Shown: positions 17,371 to 26,856, counted from the stretch's first letter. The stretch is 64,000 nucleotides of DNA from Oceanospirillaceae bacterium (GCA_013215505.1 JABSQZ010000012.1:1-64000); one strand, 5' to 3'. The notes: a model not told the origin generated them from the letters alone. Numbers and translations: made by a program.

Positions 17371-18588
17371 ATGCATAATATTTACTTTTCTAAAGCCATA
17401 CATTTTCTGTCCACGCTGGCACGACAGTTTTGGGCTAATGGCGGGGTGGTAAATGCCTCCGCACTCACTTACACAACGCTTTTTGCAGTGGTGCCACTAA
17501 TGACAGTCACTTACTCGGTACTGGCAATGGTACCGGCTTTCCAAGGTGTCGGCGAAAGTGTACAGGGCTGGGTGTTCAGTAATTTTGTGCCGGCAACCGG
17601 CGAGGTTGTGCAAAATTATTTAGCTGATTTTACCGCCCAGGCCAGAAGGCTGACAGCCGTCGGAGCGCTTTTCCTGTTTGTCACTTCGGTGATGATGATG
17701 AAAAATATCGAGGCGGCTTTTAATCGTATCTGGCGAGTAAAATATTCCCGCAAAGGCATGTCCAGCTTTTTACTCTACTGGGCAGTGTTGAGTTTGGGTC
17801 CAATCTTGATCGGTGTGGGCCTATTGGTTTCCTCCTATATTGCCTCACTACCTTTTATTACTGAAGCCACCGCTATTATCGGTCAGGGACGACTGTTGTC
17901 ACTGTTGCCAATTATGCTCTCTATTGCGGCGTTCAGTCTGCTCTACTCGGCGGTGCCAAATTGCCGGGTTCCCTTCAAAAACGCCCTTATCGGTGCTGTG
18001 GTGGTCGCTTTGTTGTTTGAAATAGCGAAACGCAGTTTTACCTTTTTTGCGGTACAGTTTCCATCTTATGAATTAATTTATGGCGCATTTGCCGCAGTGC
18101 CGCTGTTTCTCGCCTGGATATTTATCACCTGGATAATCATCTTGCTGGGGGCGGAACTGACCCGATTATTGACGGTTTATAACAGCGCCTCCTCGGGAGA
18201 TTTTCGCTCACACTTGCATTGCATTCTGGGAGTTTTGCGTGAGTTGTGGTTAGCGCAGCGACAGGGCAAGACACTCAGTGATGATAAGCTGTTAGTGACA
18301 GTCGCCGGTTTAGACCAGCAGCACTGGGATAATTATCAGCAGATACTATTAAACAACGCCATCATCGCTCGCACTGAGCAGGGCGAATACTTGCTCAGCC
18401 GTGATTTGGGCGAAATGAGTCTGCAGCAATTACATTCACTGTTGCCCTGGCCGCTACCACAACCTGAGAAAGAAGCCGTGGCATTGGATTGGAGCAAGAC
18501 ACTGGATGAAAAATTATGCCTAATTCAGAGCCAACAATTGCAAATTTTAGCGCTGCCAGTTGAAGCATTGTTTTCTCAGCGTAAATAA
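17371..18588 (+). CDS. YihY/BrkB-family inner-membrane protein
   Basis: A 405-residue membrane protein formerly called RNase BN. Six hydrophobic segments lie in residues ~30-290, including NASALTYTTLFAVVPLMTV and YGAFAAVPLFLAWIFITW, which are conserved blocks. A soluble, winged-helix-like tail follows (~300-405). The start at 17371 is chosen because AAGGA sits 5 bp before this ATG; a TTG further upstream gives an unrelated extension. The function is unresolved; early links to tRNA processing were later withdrawn for this family. Confidence 0.88.
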   Translation: MHNIYFSKAIHFLSTLARQFWANGGVVNASALTYTTLFAVVPLMTVTYSVLAMVPAFQGVGESVQGWVFSNFVPATGEVVQNYLADFTAQARRLTAVGALFLFVTSVMMMKNIEAAFNRIWRVKYSRKGMSSFLLYWAVLSLGPILIGVGLLVSSYIASLPFITEATAIIGQGRLLSLLPIMLSIAAFSLLYSAVPNCRVPFKNALIGAVVVALLFEIAKRSFTFFAVQFPSYELIYGAFAAVPLFLAWIFITWIIILLGAELTRLLTVYNSASSGDFRSHLHCILGVLRELWLAQRQGKTLSDDKLLVTVAGLDQQHWDNYQQILLNNAIIARTEQGEYLLSRDLGEMSLQQLHSLLPWPLPQPEKEAVALDWSKTLDEKLCLIQSQQLQILALPVEALFSQRK

Positions 18589-18612
18589 CAATACAAATAT
18601 AAGGAATTTACT

Positions 18613-19230
18613 ATGAGTGTGGAATTATGGTTGGCGTTCAGTCTGGCCTCTGCAGTGTTATTGCTCATCCCCGGACCGACCATTTTAACGGTGATCAGTT
18701 ATTCAATATCTCATGGCTACAAAGCTAAAGTGCCTCTTATTGCCGCCGTGGCCATGGGCGATTCTACGGCACTGGCATTGTCTTTACTTGGCTTGGGGAC
18801 AGTACTGGCTAAATCAGTTTTTTGGTTTCAGATGATCAAGTGGGCAGGGGGCTTGTATCTGCTCTATCTTGGAGCAAAATTATTGCTCTCAGGGGTTAAA
18901 GCTGGTGCAGCAGACACCGAGAATAAATTTGAGTCGAGCTGGAAATTGTTTACTAATACCTATTTAGTAACGGCGTTAAACCCAAAGGGAATGGTGTTTT
19001 TTGTGGCTTTTTTACCGCAATTTATTAATGAAAATGCCGATGTGAATAGCCAGCTGTGGATTTTAGCACTGACCTTTGTGGCTCTGGCCAGCTTGAATGC
19101 GACTTTATACGCAGTATTTGCCGGGCGCGCGCAACAGTTTATGTCATCCCCTAAAACCCAGAGGATATTTAACCTTAGCGGTGGATCACTGATGTGCGGA
19201 GCCGGCATCTGGGCGTTAACGTCCAAATGA
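18613..19230 (+). CDS. LysE/RhtB-family amino-acid exporter
   Basis: A 205-residue inner-membrane protein with about six helices. It carries the family's N-terminal IPGPTILTVISYSISHGYKA segment and the central TNTYLVTALNPKGMVFFVAF segment. It is expected to export an amino acid or homoserine lactone; the substrate cannot be read. AAGGAATT precedes the ATG. It follows the YihY gene by 24 bp and may share its transcript. Confidence 0.9.
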   Translation: MSVELWLAFSLASAVLLLIPGPTILTVISYSISHGYKAKVPLIAAVAMGDSTALALSLLGLGTVLAKSVFWFQMIKWAGGLYLLYLGAKLLLSGVKAGAADTENKFESSWKLFTNTYLVTALNPKGMVFFVAFLPQFINENADVNSQLWILALTFVALASLNATLYAVFAGRAQQFMSSPKTQRIFNLSGGSLMCGAGIWALTSK

Positions 19231-19258
19231 TGCCATTAGCTGGATAAGGATGACTAAC

Positions 19259-19342
19259 ATGAAAGTAGTTTTAATTTTAGCAAATGTGGTACTGAACTGG
19301 CAGCCTATAATGGTCGATAAAAAATTTTTGGGGGGAGCATGA
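19259..19342 (+). pseudogene. 27-codon leader ORF, diverged copy of the HAD gene start
   Basis: This ORF encodes MKVVLILANVVLNW and then a tail that ends in TGA, overlapping the ATG of the HAD gene (ATGA). The first 42 nt match the first 42 nt of the HAD gene, 80 bp downstream, at 32 positions; the HAD version is MKVLFDLGNVVLNW. AAGGA lies 8 bp before the ATG. The nucleophile aspartate of the HAD motif is lost. It may be a decayed tandem duplicate, or it may now act as a translational-coupling leader peptide. Confidence 0.6.
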
Positions 19343-19947
19343 AGGTACTTTTTGATTTAGGCAATGTAGTGTTGAACTGGGATACCCAAGCAATAATAAA
19401 TTCATTGGCACTCAGTGATGTTAAAAAGCGTGCCATAGACACTGAATTACTCGCAAGTCCCCTGTGGCTTGAATTAGATGCGGGCAGCAGCAGTGAAAAG
19501 CAGATCATTGAACGGCTATCAAAAAGCTCGATACTGTCTGCCTCTGACATTCAGCAGTGCCTGGATAGCACTAAATCTTCACTGCTAGAAATTGACGCTA
19601 CTATCGATTTAATGCAGCAAATAGCCGATCAAAAAATCAGCATGTATTGCCTGTCTAATATGTCCAAAGAGACCTATGCCTATATCAAACACCGACCTTG
19701 GTTTAACTTTTTTGAGGATGTGGTTATCTCCGGGGAAGTAGAATTGATAAAACCCAACCCGGCTATTTTCCATCACACTCTGGAAAAATTTTCTATTCAG
19801 GCGGCTGATACTTTGTTTATTGATGACAGTCAGGCCAATATAACGACCGCCCAACAATTGGGTTTTCACACAATTTTATTTGATAGAAGTGCCGAATGCT
19901 ACCAACAAATAAAAACTCTGCTGAGCCTGCAGCTTGCTCAGAGCTGA
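19339..19947 (+). CDS. HAD-superfamily (IA) phosphatase, YihX-like
   Basis: A 202-residue hydrolase. Motif I is FDLGNVVLNW, starting MKVLFDLGNVV; YihX-type enzymes usually have FDxGxV. Motif II is the CLSNMS region, motif III the lysine in LIKPNPAIF, and motif IV LFIDDSQANI. E. coli YihX dephosphorylates alpha-glucose-1-phosphate, which would be consistent with the glycogen genes in this genome, but the substrate here is not determined. Its start overlaps the stop of the 27-codon leader ORF, so translation may be coupled. Confidence 0.85.
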   Translation: MKVLFDLGNVVLNWDTQAIINSLALSDVKKRAIDTELLASPLWLELDAGSSSEKQIIERLSKSSILSASDIQQCLDSTKSSLLEIDATIDLMQQIADQKISMYCLSNMSKETYAYIKHRPWFNFFEDVVISGEVELIKPNPAIFHHTLEKFSIQAADTLFIDDSQANITTAQQLGFHTILFDRSAECYQQIKTLLSLQLAQS

Positions 19948-20152
19948 GATTGGCTGCCAATTAAAATGCCTGAGGTTCATTTGATAGCGAATAAGGCTCT
20001 GCGATGAGCCGTTTAAACGTCCATTTAATACACCGCACAGCGGCTATAGACATCCGCTAATCTAGTTTATAAAACGTTACTTTTGTTCGTTATTAAGGTC
20101 TGAGATCTGTGCTGATAGTCTCTGTAAACAGTGCCAGATCACTGGTGCATTT

Positions 20153-21283
20153 ATGCCTATTACTGTTGCATTTATTGACAGTGCCCGCTGCAATTACAAC
20201 ATGTTAACTTTGCAATCCACTTTTATTGATAGAGGTATTGCAGTGTTACAACTACCTGCATCACAGCCAGTGCTGGGTGAATTACAACTTGGTGAATCGG
20301 CGATTAAACATGCCCCGCAAATAAAATTGTCTAATGGGCAGTCCTGCGTACCGCAACATTATTTACTTTATAGCCACTGCAGGGCGTCAGTAGAGAAAAT
20401 AGTGCTGGATATCGAATACAGTGATAACTATCCAATCTTTGTCGCAAAAGATAAGGGTGGAGTTTATTTGCAAATAGGTATTATCGGCGTCGATAATTAT
20501 CCGGGAAAAGACTCCACCCTAGCAAGCAAGTTAGTCTACGGCCGCAAATGGCGTGTGGAACAGGTGCTACCAACTTCTGAAGTTATTCAAACTGTATTTC
20601 TGGCACTTAAAACCGCCAGGGAACATGAAGTGAGAGAACGCTTTAGCATCTGCCGTGATGATAAAACAACCACACCTTTTAATAATCATCACGACCTGCC
20701 GGTACTGGCCAGACTGGCGAAGCTGTTAAAGCAAATGCCAGCTAAAAATTGTCGCCAGACAGAGCTGCAAGATGCCTTAGCACAACTGCGCTACGACCAT
20801 GCAAAACTTCACTTACTAGAGTTGCAACAGCGCAGTAACAGCAGCTGGTTACTAGACATCTCAATAGTCCCTACAGCAGCTACGCAGTTAGTGGAATTAG
20901 TGCAAAAAAATGATCCAGTGATTGTTTCGATACTGCTTCCTACACTTTCTGCCAATCAACTTTATTATCAGCTGATGGACAGCTTTATTAAATTGAGCGA
21001 GCAGCATATTGAGAATAATTTCAGCTATCGCGGCTTTAAGCGTTTTTGCAGAGACATAGATGTTTTGAAAATTTCAGATTTGTCTCTCCAGTTGAGACAA
21101 AAACCAGCACCGACAGAGCAGCTCTTCATAAAAAACTTTCAACAGGCTAACTACAGTACCGATAAAACCCGGGTGCCAAGTATGGCTAAAGGTGCACTAC
21201 GAGATAAGATTTTACGCAGTTTAGAGAAGTTTCCTGAGCTGCAGGGAGAAATTTTGATAAGTCGTAAGGATCAGGTGTTTTAA
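20153..21283 (+). CDS. Conserved protein of unknown function
   Basis: A 376-residue soluble protein with no signal peptide or membrane helix. Notable segments are YLQIGIIGVDNYPGKDSTLA and LKTAREHEVRERF around residues 105-170, then TTTPFNNHHDLPVLARLAKL. The C-terminal third is helical and rich in Q, L and charged residues, with QANYSTDKTRVPSMAKG near the end. I believe similar proteins occur in other marine gammaproteobacteria, but I know of no assigned function. The ribosome site is weak. It stands alone between the HAD gene and a convergent MCP. Confidence 0.75.
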   Translation: MPITVAFIDSARCNYNMLTLQSTFIDRGIAVLQLPASQPVLGELQLGESAIKHAPQIKLSNGQSCVPQHYLLYSHCRASVEKIVLDIEYSDNYPIFVAKDKGGVYLQIGIIGVDNYPGKDSTLASKLVYGRKWRVEQVLPTSEVIQTVFLALKTAREHEVRERFSICRDDKTTTPFNNHHDLPVLARLAKLLKQMPAKNCRQTELQDALAQLRYDHAKLHLLELQQRSNSSWLLDISIVPTAATQLVELVQKNDPVIVSILLPTLSANQLYYQLMDSFIKLSEQHIENNFSYRGFKRFCRDIDVLKISDLSLQLRQKPAPTEQLFIKNFQQANYSTDKTRVPSMAKGALRDKILRSLEKFPELQGEILISRKDQVF

Positions 21284-21632
21284 TGGAAAAGTATATAGAG
21301 GGGTGAAGTTAATCAACTTTTGTCTAAATTGCAGTAGCTCGTACGTGATCTGAAGCTTTGCAATATTCGCTCAGACCCTAACGTACAATAGGTAAGGGCT
21401 GACAGTTTAAAACCTTAGATAATTTCAGCAAAATCAAGCCCTTCGTTTTAAGAGATTAAGAGGTGAAGTTGGTATTTTTCAGATTGATTTCATGGGCTTG
21501 ATTTGAAACTCTCAAATAAAACATTCTAGACATTTACAGTTGGCCTAAACTCAAACTGTACGCTCTAAGTACAGACTATGAGCTGTATATAACAGGCTGG
21601 CTATCTATGAACATCGTTGCTAAAAATAGTTT
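21284..21632. other. Intergenic region with an 11-bp inverted repeat
   Basis: 350 bp between convergent genes. AAATCAAGCCC (21431-21441) and GGGCTTGATTT (21494-21504) form a perfect inverted repeat with a 52-bp interior. A GGTGAAGTT motif appears on both sides of the region (near 21302 and 21472). No ORF or RNA gene was recognised. It may be a remnant of a small mobile or folded element. Confidence 0.4.
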
Positions 21633-23543
21633 CTATACCTTATAGCGAATTAGATTCTCTTTTAAAGAGCGTGCCAAAACATCCAGGTCCCCACTGTTTT
21701 TTTCAATTATATTCGAAGCCAACGCTGTTTCTTCGGCCACATTCTTTATTTTTATCACATTTTGATGCATTTCTTCAGTGGCCGAACTCTGTTCTTCTGA
21801 AGCAGAAACGATTTGTAGATTTCGTTGATTAATAGAATCAATCTGAACGACAATATTATTCAACTCACCTCCAGATTTTAACACTTTTTCTTTGCTGCTA
21901 TCCGCTTCTGATTTGCTTTGAAGCATCGCTTCAACAGCCTGTTTAGTTCCATGTTGTATAGCCCCAATAGCTTGCTGAATTTCTGTGGTCGAATCTTGTG
22001 TCTTTTGTGCCAGACTCCTTACCTCATCTGCAACAACGGCAAACCCTCGTCCAGACTCTCCTGCTCTAGCAGCCTCGATGGCAGCGTTAAGCGCGAGTAG
22101 GTTGGTTTGCTCGGAAATACCTTGGATAATACCAATCACTGAGCCAATTCTCACCGTATCCTGCTCCAAGTTTACAATAATGGTTGATGCGCGATCTACA
22201 TTTTCAGCCAGCAAGTTCATTGCCTGAATAGCTTCACGAACAGATTCGTTACCTTCTTTTACTTTTTGAGTAGCAATTTGGGTAGAGTCTGCGGTACTCA
22301 AAGCGTTGCTAGCTATATCTTGTACACTTACGCCCATTTTGGTCATAGCTGAAGCCAAGAGCTCTGATTCCTGTTTTTGGTCTTGAATCCTTGCATTTGT
22401 TGTTATACTAATTTTTGATAGGGAACTTGATGCTTCAGTAAGTTGATCGGATGCGCCAAATACGAGTTTAAGCATGTCACGGAGGTTGGTTTGCATCCTA
22501 TCAAAAGTGCTGTAAAGCAAGGCTATCTCATCACCGCTATTATCCGCTGGAATAATGTTGTTTAAAGTACCAGTAGATATTTTCTCTGCCAAGTTAGCCA
22601 GTACCCTAATTCTTGTTATGATTTTTCTAACGATCAATGTGAATATGGCTATGGTAATAAAAATAATAGTGACTGCGATGCTTACTGACCACAGTCTTGC
22701 TTTTTGTGCTCCTGCATAGACCTCATCTATTCCAATACTAACCGTAAACCAACTATCAGCCCCTTGAATGTTACTATAACCTGTGACGTAATCCATGGTA
22801 TTTAAAGGATAATGTTCAATCCCTCCAGCCGATTTAAAGTTGATGATTGGATGCTTAATTTCTTGGATTGCCGCATGCGTAAACTCAGAACCTGTATGCG
22901 CGAGTAGGGTGAAGCCGCTTTGGCCCACCAAACTGATCAATGTATTTTTACCTATTTCATCCGCATCAAAGTATGCATCAGAAAATGCCTGTAAATTCAC
23001 AATAGCGACCAGAACACCCAAAACTTTACTTTTAGAAATGACCGGAACAATTAAAGTAGACTGGGGTGGTTTGCCATCACTCTTGACGTTCACGTGTGCC
23101 ACCACTACTTTCCCTTTAAATGCTTGCTTCACAAGATCATTGGCTACTTTCTCAGCTAAATCAACAGGTTCAGCTGAGCTAGAAGATATAATTTTTGCAG
23201 CACTATTCGCCAATATAATCACATCATATAGAGGGAAATTTGCTGACATCTCGGCCAGTCGTTTCTGAGTAGATTTCTGCGCACCTTTAGCTAAAAAACC
23301 TTTTCCAAGGGATTTACGAGTAACTTCTGCATCAGCAATATTTTGCAATTCAGACACCCGTCCTTCAGTCCACAACTGAAAATTTTTCGAAAGAGACCCG
23401 GTTGCCAAACGCAGCGTTTTATTCGACGAATCTCCAATAGCCTGGATAGAAAGTAGATAGCTTGCTAACGCAATCAGTAGTCCCGAGGCCGCCACCAATA
23501 AAACCACTGGGAGGATGATTTTTCGCGAAAGGCTATTGAACAC
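21633..23543 (-). CDS. Methyl-accepting chemotaxis protein, dCache type
   Basis: A transmembrane chemoreceptor of 636 residues. It has an N-terminal helix (~8-30), a periplasmic double-Cache sensor (~35-275), a second membrane helix (~280-302), HAMP (~303-355) and a cytoplasmic signalling domain. The tip is [18 protein letters not shown] followed by [15 protein letters not shown]. The second in-frame GTG (23543) is chosen because AAGGAG is 6 bp ahead of it; the first GTG directly abuts that motif. No che genes are nearby. Ligand unknown. Confidence 0.92.
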   Translation of the reverse strand: MFNSLSRKIILPVVLLVAASGLLIALASYLLSIQAIGDSSNKTLRLATGSLSKNFQLWTEGRVSELQNIADAEVTRKSLGKGFLAKGAQKSTQKRLAEMSANFPLYDVIILANSAAKIISSSSAEPVDLAEKVANDLVKQAFKGKVVVAHVNVKSDGKPPQSTLIVPVISKSKVLGVLVAIVNLQAFSDAYFDADEIGKNTLISLVGQSGFTLLAHTGSEFTHAAIQEIKHPIINFKSAGGIEHYPLNTMDYVTGYSNIQGADSWFTVSIGIDEVYAGAQKARLWSVSIAVTIIFITIAIFTLIVRKIITRIRVLANLAEKISTGTLNNIIPADNSGDEIALLYSTFDRMQTNLRDMLKLVFGASDQLTEASSSLSKISITTNARIQDQKQESELLASAMTKMGVSVQDIASNALSTADSTQIATQKVKEGNESVREAIQAMNLLAENVDRASTIIVNLEQDTVRIGSVIGIIQGISEQTNLLALNAAIEAARAGESGRGFAVVADEVRSLAQKTQDSTTEIQQAIGAIQHGTKQAVEAMLQSKSEADSSKEKVLKSGGELNNIVVQIDSINQRNLQIVSASEEQSSATEEMHQNVIKIKNVAEETALASNIIEKNSGDLDVLARSLKENLIRYKV

Positions 23544-23633
23544 AAACACTCCTTGTCAGCTACTCCTTGTGAGCTAACTGTTCATAGTTGGGCGCATGTT
23601 ACGCCCCCTTATATTTACTTCAGACGCAAGGAT

Positions 23634-24320
23634 TTACTCGGCAAATGCGGAGGCAGAAACATTAACGATTTCCATTGCCTCCTCAGCGTTTCCGACATTT
23701 TGCAGAACGATCTCACCTGGACCTTTGTAGCCAGTAAACCACTTAACTACATTGTCGCCCATGCCTTGGAACTTGGTATTCAACTCGTCAAAACTAGACA
23801 CGTTTTCTTGTGGAGAACCGATTCGCACAGCCAATAATTTGCCATCGAACTCATCTCCTCCTTCAACTAGATTAATGATGCCAATGATCTTGACTTTAAC
23901 AACTTCACCTCGGGGAATGACGTCACCAACCACAACTACGTCCAGCGGATCGCCATCACCACCGAATTCTTTCGTTAATGCGGTTTTTGGAACCGACCCA
24001 TAATTAGCCGGGTAACCACCTAAATAGGAGACAGTCCGTGGCTTGCCATTTTTAAATTCCCAAATAATTGTTCCTTTATCCGTATCAACTTCCCATTTGC
24101 CGGTACTTCCTTTGGGTATTTCAACTACTACATTGATATTGCCTTGATCATCCCCAGGCTCTATCCCTGAATGAAAATGCACGCTGCCCTTGAGTGTATA
24201 TTCATCTAGCATTTTGACCGTAGAGGAGTTTAGCTTTTCATTGACAGCAGAAGCAGAAGCAGATGTCGCGATTAAGAAGGAAAGTAAAATTGTTGCAGTA
24301 CTTGCTATTGTGGCTTTCAT
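23634..24320 (-). CDS. Exported family I inorganic pyrophosphatase
   Basis: A 228-residue soluble pyrophosphatase. The metal-binding signature DGDPLDVVVVGD is intact, as are GGYPANYGSVPKT and the lysine-rich VKVKIIGI block. Family I enzymes are normally cytoplasmic and ~175 residues. Here residues 1-25 form a clear signal peptide (helix ATILLSFLIATSASASA, likely cut after ASASA). This puts the enzyme in the periplasm or outside, where it would release phosphate from external pyrophosphate. AGGGG is 6 bp before the ATG. It is 84 bp upstream of the MCP gene on the same strand. Confidence 0.92.
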   Translation of the reverse strand: MKATIASTATILLSFLIATSASASAVNEKLNSSTVKMLDEYTLKGSVHFHSGIEPGDDQGNINVVVEIPKGSTGKWEVDTDKGTIIWEFKNGKPRTVSYLGGYPANYGSVPKTALTKEFGGDGDPLDVVVVGDVIPRGEVVKVKIIGIINLVEGGDEFDGKLLAVRIGSPQENVSSFDELNTKFQGMGDNVVKWFTGYKGPGEIVLQNVGNAEEAMEIVNVSASAFAE

Positions 24321-25071
24321 AGATGCCCCTATAAAAAATTACATAGATTGATACGCAAATTATTAATGTGTTTAGAACATCATTTTTGTTTGCAGTGTAA
24401 GTATTCCTTTATAGGTATAGCTCATATTTCTCATTGACGGAGTAGTTTATTTAAAATCTAACATCAAGTAGCCAAACGCCTACAATTCATTTGCTGCAGA
24501 TAAATATTCGAGAGTTTGTCTGCATCCTATTAGGTGTTCCTCTCTATATTGAGCAACATTAAATCTTGCTTGCCTGGCTACTCCAGCCTTTGAAGAAGAA
24601 CCTAACATGAAACAAATCAGAAGCTTTGAACGTCAAAAATGTTAGAGCTCAACTCCACTCAAGTATTCCTGACCCAGTTAATTAGGCCATGTTAGTCCTT
24701 AGCCGCAGTGGCTCGAAAGGACAAAAATAGTCGTGATCATATAGTTAAAAAATAAGAATTTCAGAGCTGGGCCTGTGTTTGCTTTGTGCCCTTGCTTACT
24801 AGGTGTATAACGGCTCACGACATATAGCTGCCTTTTTAAAGGCATTGATGGAAGGTGCTTTTAGAACCCCAAATGAGTCTGGAAAACCGGGTGCTTAGCA
24901 TTTCGTTACTTAGGATAAATTAGACTTATTTCTATGTATCAGCTTCAACGCCACAACTATAATCCCTTAAGTGTTTAGGTATACAAACTAAGGGACAATA
25001 TGTTGGTGTGAATATAGAGGGTGAAGCACGAGAGAGTAGTTATGAGCCCTCTGATTGGAAAAGGAGACGGA
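24321..25071. other. Gene-poor region with repeat copy A
   Basis: 750 bp with no convincing ORF. It contains TGCCTTT-TT-AAAGGCA (24829-24844), a perfect small stem. It also contains repeat copy A (~24821-24911), which is similar to copy B at ~25554-25646 on the other side of the small gene at 25072. No promoter could be set with confidence. Confidence 0.5.
24821..24911 (+). repeat. Dispersed repeat, copy A
   Basis: This stretch shares an ordered set of motifs with copy B. The end GAACCCCAAATGAGTCTGG then AAAACCGGGTGCTTAGCA aligns with GAATCCAATATGCGTCTAG then AAACTTGGGGGTTTAGCA. The beginning ACATATAGCTGCC aligns with ACACATAGCAGCG. Identity by eye is roughly 65-70%. Confidence 0.5.
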
Positions 25072-25458
25072 ATGTTACTAGGCCATGGTGATAACCAAGT
25101 GTCAATCCAAGACAATATAATATCAATTACCCTCCGTGGTAGTTGTAATGAATATGATTTTCAAGATATTGAGCCGACAGTAAAACAAGCCGTAGTCCAG
25201 TGTAATGGCAAAAAATTCTGCATATTAGTTAACGATCTAGAATTTATAGGTGCTACCCCGGAAGCTTACCAGGAGTTTCAAGTACTTAATCAATGGTTAA
25301 ACACACAACAGATGCTTGCCAAGGCAATAGTAATAAAATCAGGTAGCATCTTAAGCACGATTAAAATTCGAGTACCGGCTATAAACGATCAAAATATGAA
25401 AGTCTTTGATGTTGAAGAAGACGCTATAATTTGGCTGCAACATCAGTTAAATAAATAG
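25072..25458 (+). CDS. Small protein of unknown function, STAS/SpoIIAA-like impression
   Basis: A 128-residue soluble protein. The start at 25072 is chosen because AAGGAGA lies 6 bp ahead; longer in-frame starts lack a ribosome site. The pattern of alternating strands and helices (ISITLRGS, KKFCILVNDLEF, AKAIVIKSG, MKVFDVEEDAIIWLQ) resembles SpoIIAA-like or STAS small proteins, whose last helix follows an FxxEEEAxxWL motif. This is a weak, fold-level impression. The gene is flanked by two copies of a diverged repeat, which suggests a small accessory insertion. Confidence 0.6.
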   Translation: MLLGHGDNQVSIQDNIISITLRGSCNEYDFQDIEPTVKQAVVQCNGKKFCILVNDLEFIGATPEAYQEFQVLNQWLNTQQMLAKAIVIKSGSILSTIKIRVPAINDQNMKVFDVEEDAIIWLQHQLNK

Positions 25459-25489
25459 CTGCAACAACAAAGGAGTTCTGACCCTTTAT

Positions 25490-25530
25490 TAATTGGCTCG
25501 CAGTGACCGCTGTTGGCCGTTAGCCAATTA
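25490..25530. repeat. 9-bp inverted repeat
   Basis: TAATTGGCT (25490-25498) and AGCCAATTA (25522-25530) are perfect arms around 23 bp, starting 32 bp after the stop of the small gene at 25072. It could be a terminator stem or a mobile-element relic; no T-run follows. Confidence 0.45.
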
Positions 25531-25553
25531 TGCCTATCAGCTGCAAACAGTTA

Positions 25554-25646
25554 GTTCTGACACATAGCAGCGCTTCTAACGGATCTGAGAATAGCTACTT
25601 TGAGAATCCAATATGCGTCTAGAAACTTGGGGGTTTAGCACTTTCC
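25554..25646 (+). repeat. Dispersed repeat, copy B
   Basis: Counterpart of copy A, in the same orientation and ~735 bp downstream. It ends in the same TTTAGCA-type motif and runs directly into the 30-bp tandem repeat. The segment between A and B contains just the small gene at 25072. Confidence 0.5.
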
Positions 25647-25710
25647 ATGTGCCTGCCATCCCTTTGTGCACTTCCATGTGCCTGACAATCCCTTTGAGCA
25701 CTTCCATGTA
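25638..25710 (+). repeat. 30-bp tandem repeat, 2.4 copies
   Basis: Two full units (25638-25667 and 25668-25697) and a 13-bp partial unit. The unit begins GCACTTCCATGTGCCTG and ends ATCCCTTTGW. The units differ at only a few positions. They are non-coding on both strands. The remainder of the gap (to 25944) shows nothing recognisable. Confidence 0.85.
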
Positions 25711-25944
25711 CCAAGTAGAGTAGTCTATACGAAGAGACTAAAGGTGTAACTCATACAAATAGATGATTTTTTATGAATCAAAATATGAAAGCTGCCTTAA
25801 GATTGGTGGGAACTCTGTTAGAGTGAAATGTCTGTAAATGGCCGTGAACTGCAACATGCAGTCCTGTGTAAATTTCCTGTAGTAGAACGAACCTAATAGC
25901 TTGAGTGCAAAAATAGCTCGGGTTGGAAATCGGCCTCAGCCTGT

Positions 25945-26856
25945 TCAAGTCGGAGCTAATACATCAAAATGCTTTGAATAGTTATTCCCTTCTATGATAT
26001 CGGTATTATTGCGTACTTTATCACTCATGAAAGTGACAAATGCCTGGATCTTGGCACTGTGCCTTAGGTCAGGGTGACGCAATATCCAAAGGTGATGTTT
26101 TGCCTCGGTTGTGTAGGGCGGTATTCTCACTAGCCCCGGGTCTTGATCACCCATCAGACAAGGTAATATGGCAATGCCCATGCCCTGACGGCAGGCGCTG
26201 GCCTGAATTCCGGCACTGATAATTTTGTGTTTTGAACCCAGTCTTGGATACTCGCGGGCGATTTTGCCAATCGGCTTTCTGAATTTGTCGTTCCAGCCAA
26301 TCCAGGACTGCTCGGCCAGCCAGTGCGAATCCAGCATTTTTAGTTTCAAGGTCTCAGATATGTAGCAGGCGCGATGCAATACTCCCAATTTGCGGCCGAT
26401 TAAATGTTCAGGGGGTTCTCTGCATAACCTGAAGGCAACATCAGCCTCCCTGTTAGCTAAATTAAAGTTTTTGGTTGAGTCAATAATCTCTAAATTAATT
26501 TCAGGGTGTTGTTGGCAAAACTGGGCAAACCAGGGCATCAACAAATCTTGCGCCAACAGGTCGGGCATAGTGACCCGAATATCACCGGATAAATTTTTAT
26601 CTTTTCCTGCGATTCTACGATGTACAGAATTTAAGCGCTCTTCCAGATGACAGGCATCCTGATAGATCTCATCGCCCATCACCGTTTTGCTGTAACCTTT
26701 ATGAGAGCGGTCAAAGAGCCGCTGGCCTAAACTGGCTTCGAAGTTATTGATACGCCGCGACACCGTCGCGTGATTAACCTCCAGAGCAATGGCCGCCGCC
26801 CGAATAGAGCCTGTACGTGCCACCATTAAAAAGTATTTTAAGTCATCCCAGTTCAA
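25945..26856 (-). CDS. LysR-family transcriptional regulator
   Basis: A 303-residue regulator. The N-terminal winged HTH (MNWDDLKYFLMVARTGSIRA, then AAIALEVNHATVSRRI) is typical of the group that resembles CrgA/PA-type LysR proteins, followed by a two-lobed effector domain (~90-290). The TTG start is preceded by AGGGAG with 7-bp spacing. It is divergent from the SRPBCC gene, with a LysR-type dyad at 26928 between them, so it probably controls that gene and perhaps the MOSC fusion gene. Confidence 0.9.
   Translation of the reverse strand: MNWDDLKYFLMVARTGSIRAAAIALEVNHATVSRRINNFEASLGQRLFDRSHKGYSKTVMGDEIYQDACHLEERLNSVHRRIAGKDKNLSGDIRVTMPDLLAQDLLMPWFAQFCQQHPEINLEIIDSTKNFNLANREADVAFRLCREPPEHLIGRKLGVLHRACYISETLKLKMLDSHWLAEQSWIGWNDKFRKPIGKIAREYPRLGSKHKIISAGIQASACRQGMGIAILPCLMGDQDPGLVRIPPYTTEAKHHLWILRHPDLRHSAKIQAFVTFMSDKVRNNTDIIEGNNYSKHFDVLAPT

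Noticed and set aside
25508-25577. CGTTAG and CTAACG motifs resembling integron attC core sites
   Set aside because: The order is reversed for an attC site (GTTAGCC precedes TCTAACGG), and there is no integrase of the IntI type or cassette array nearby.
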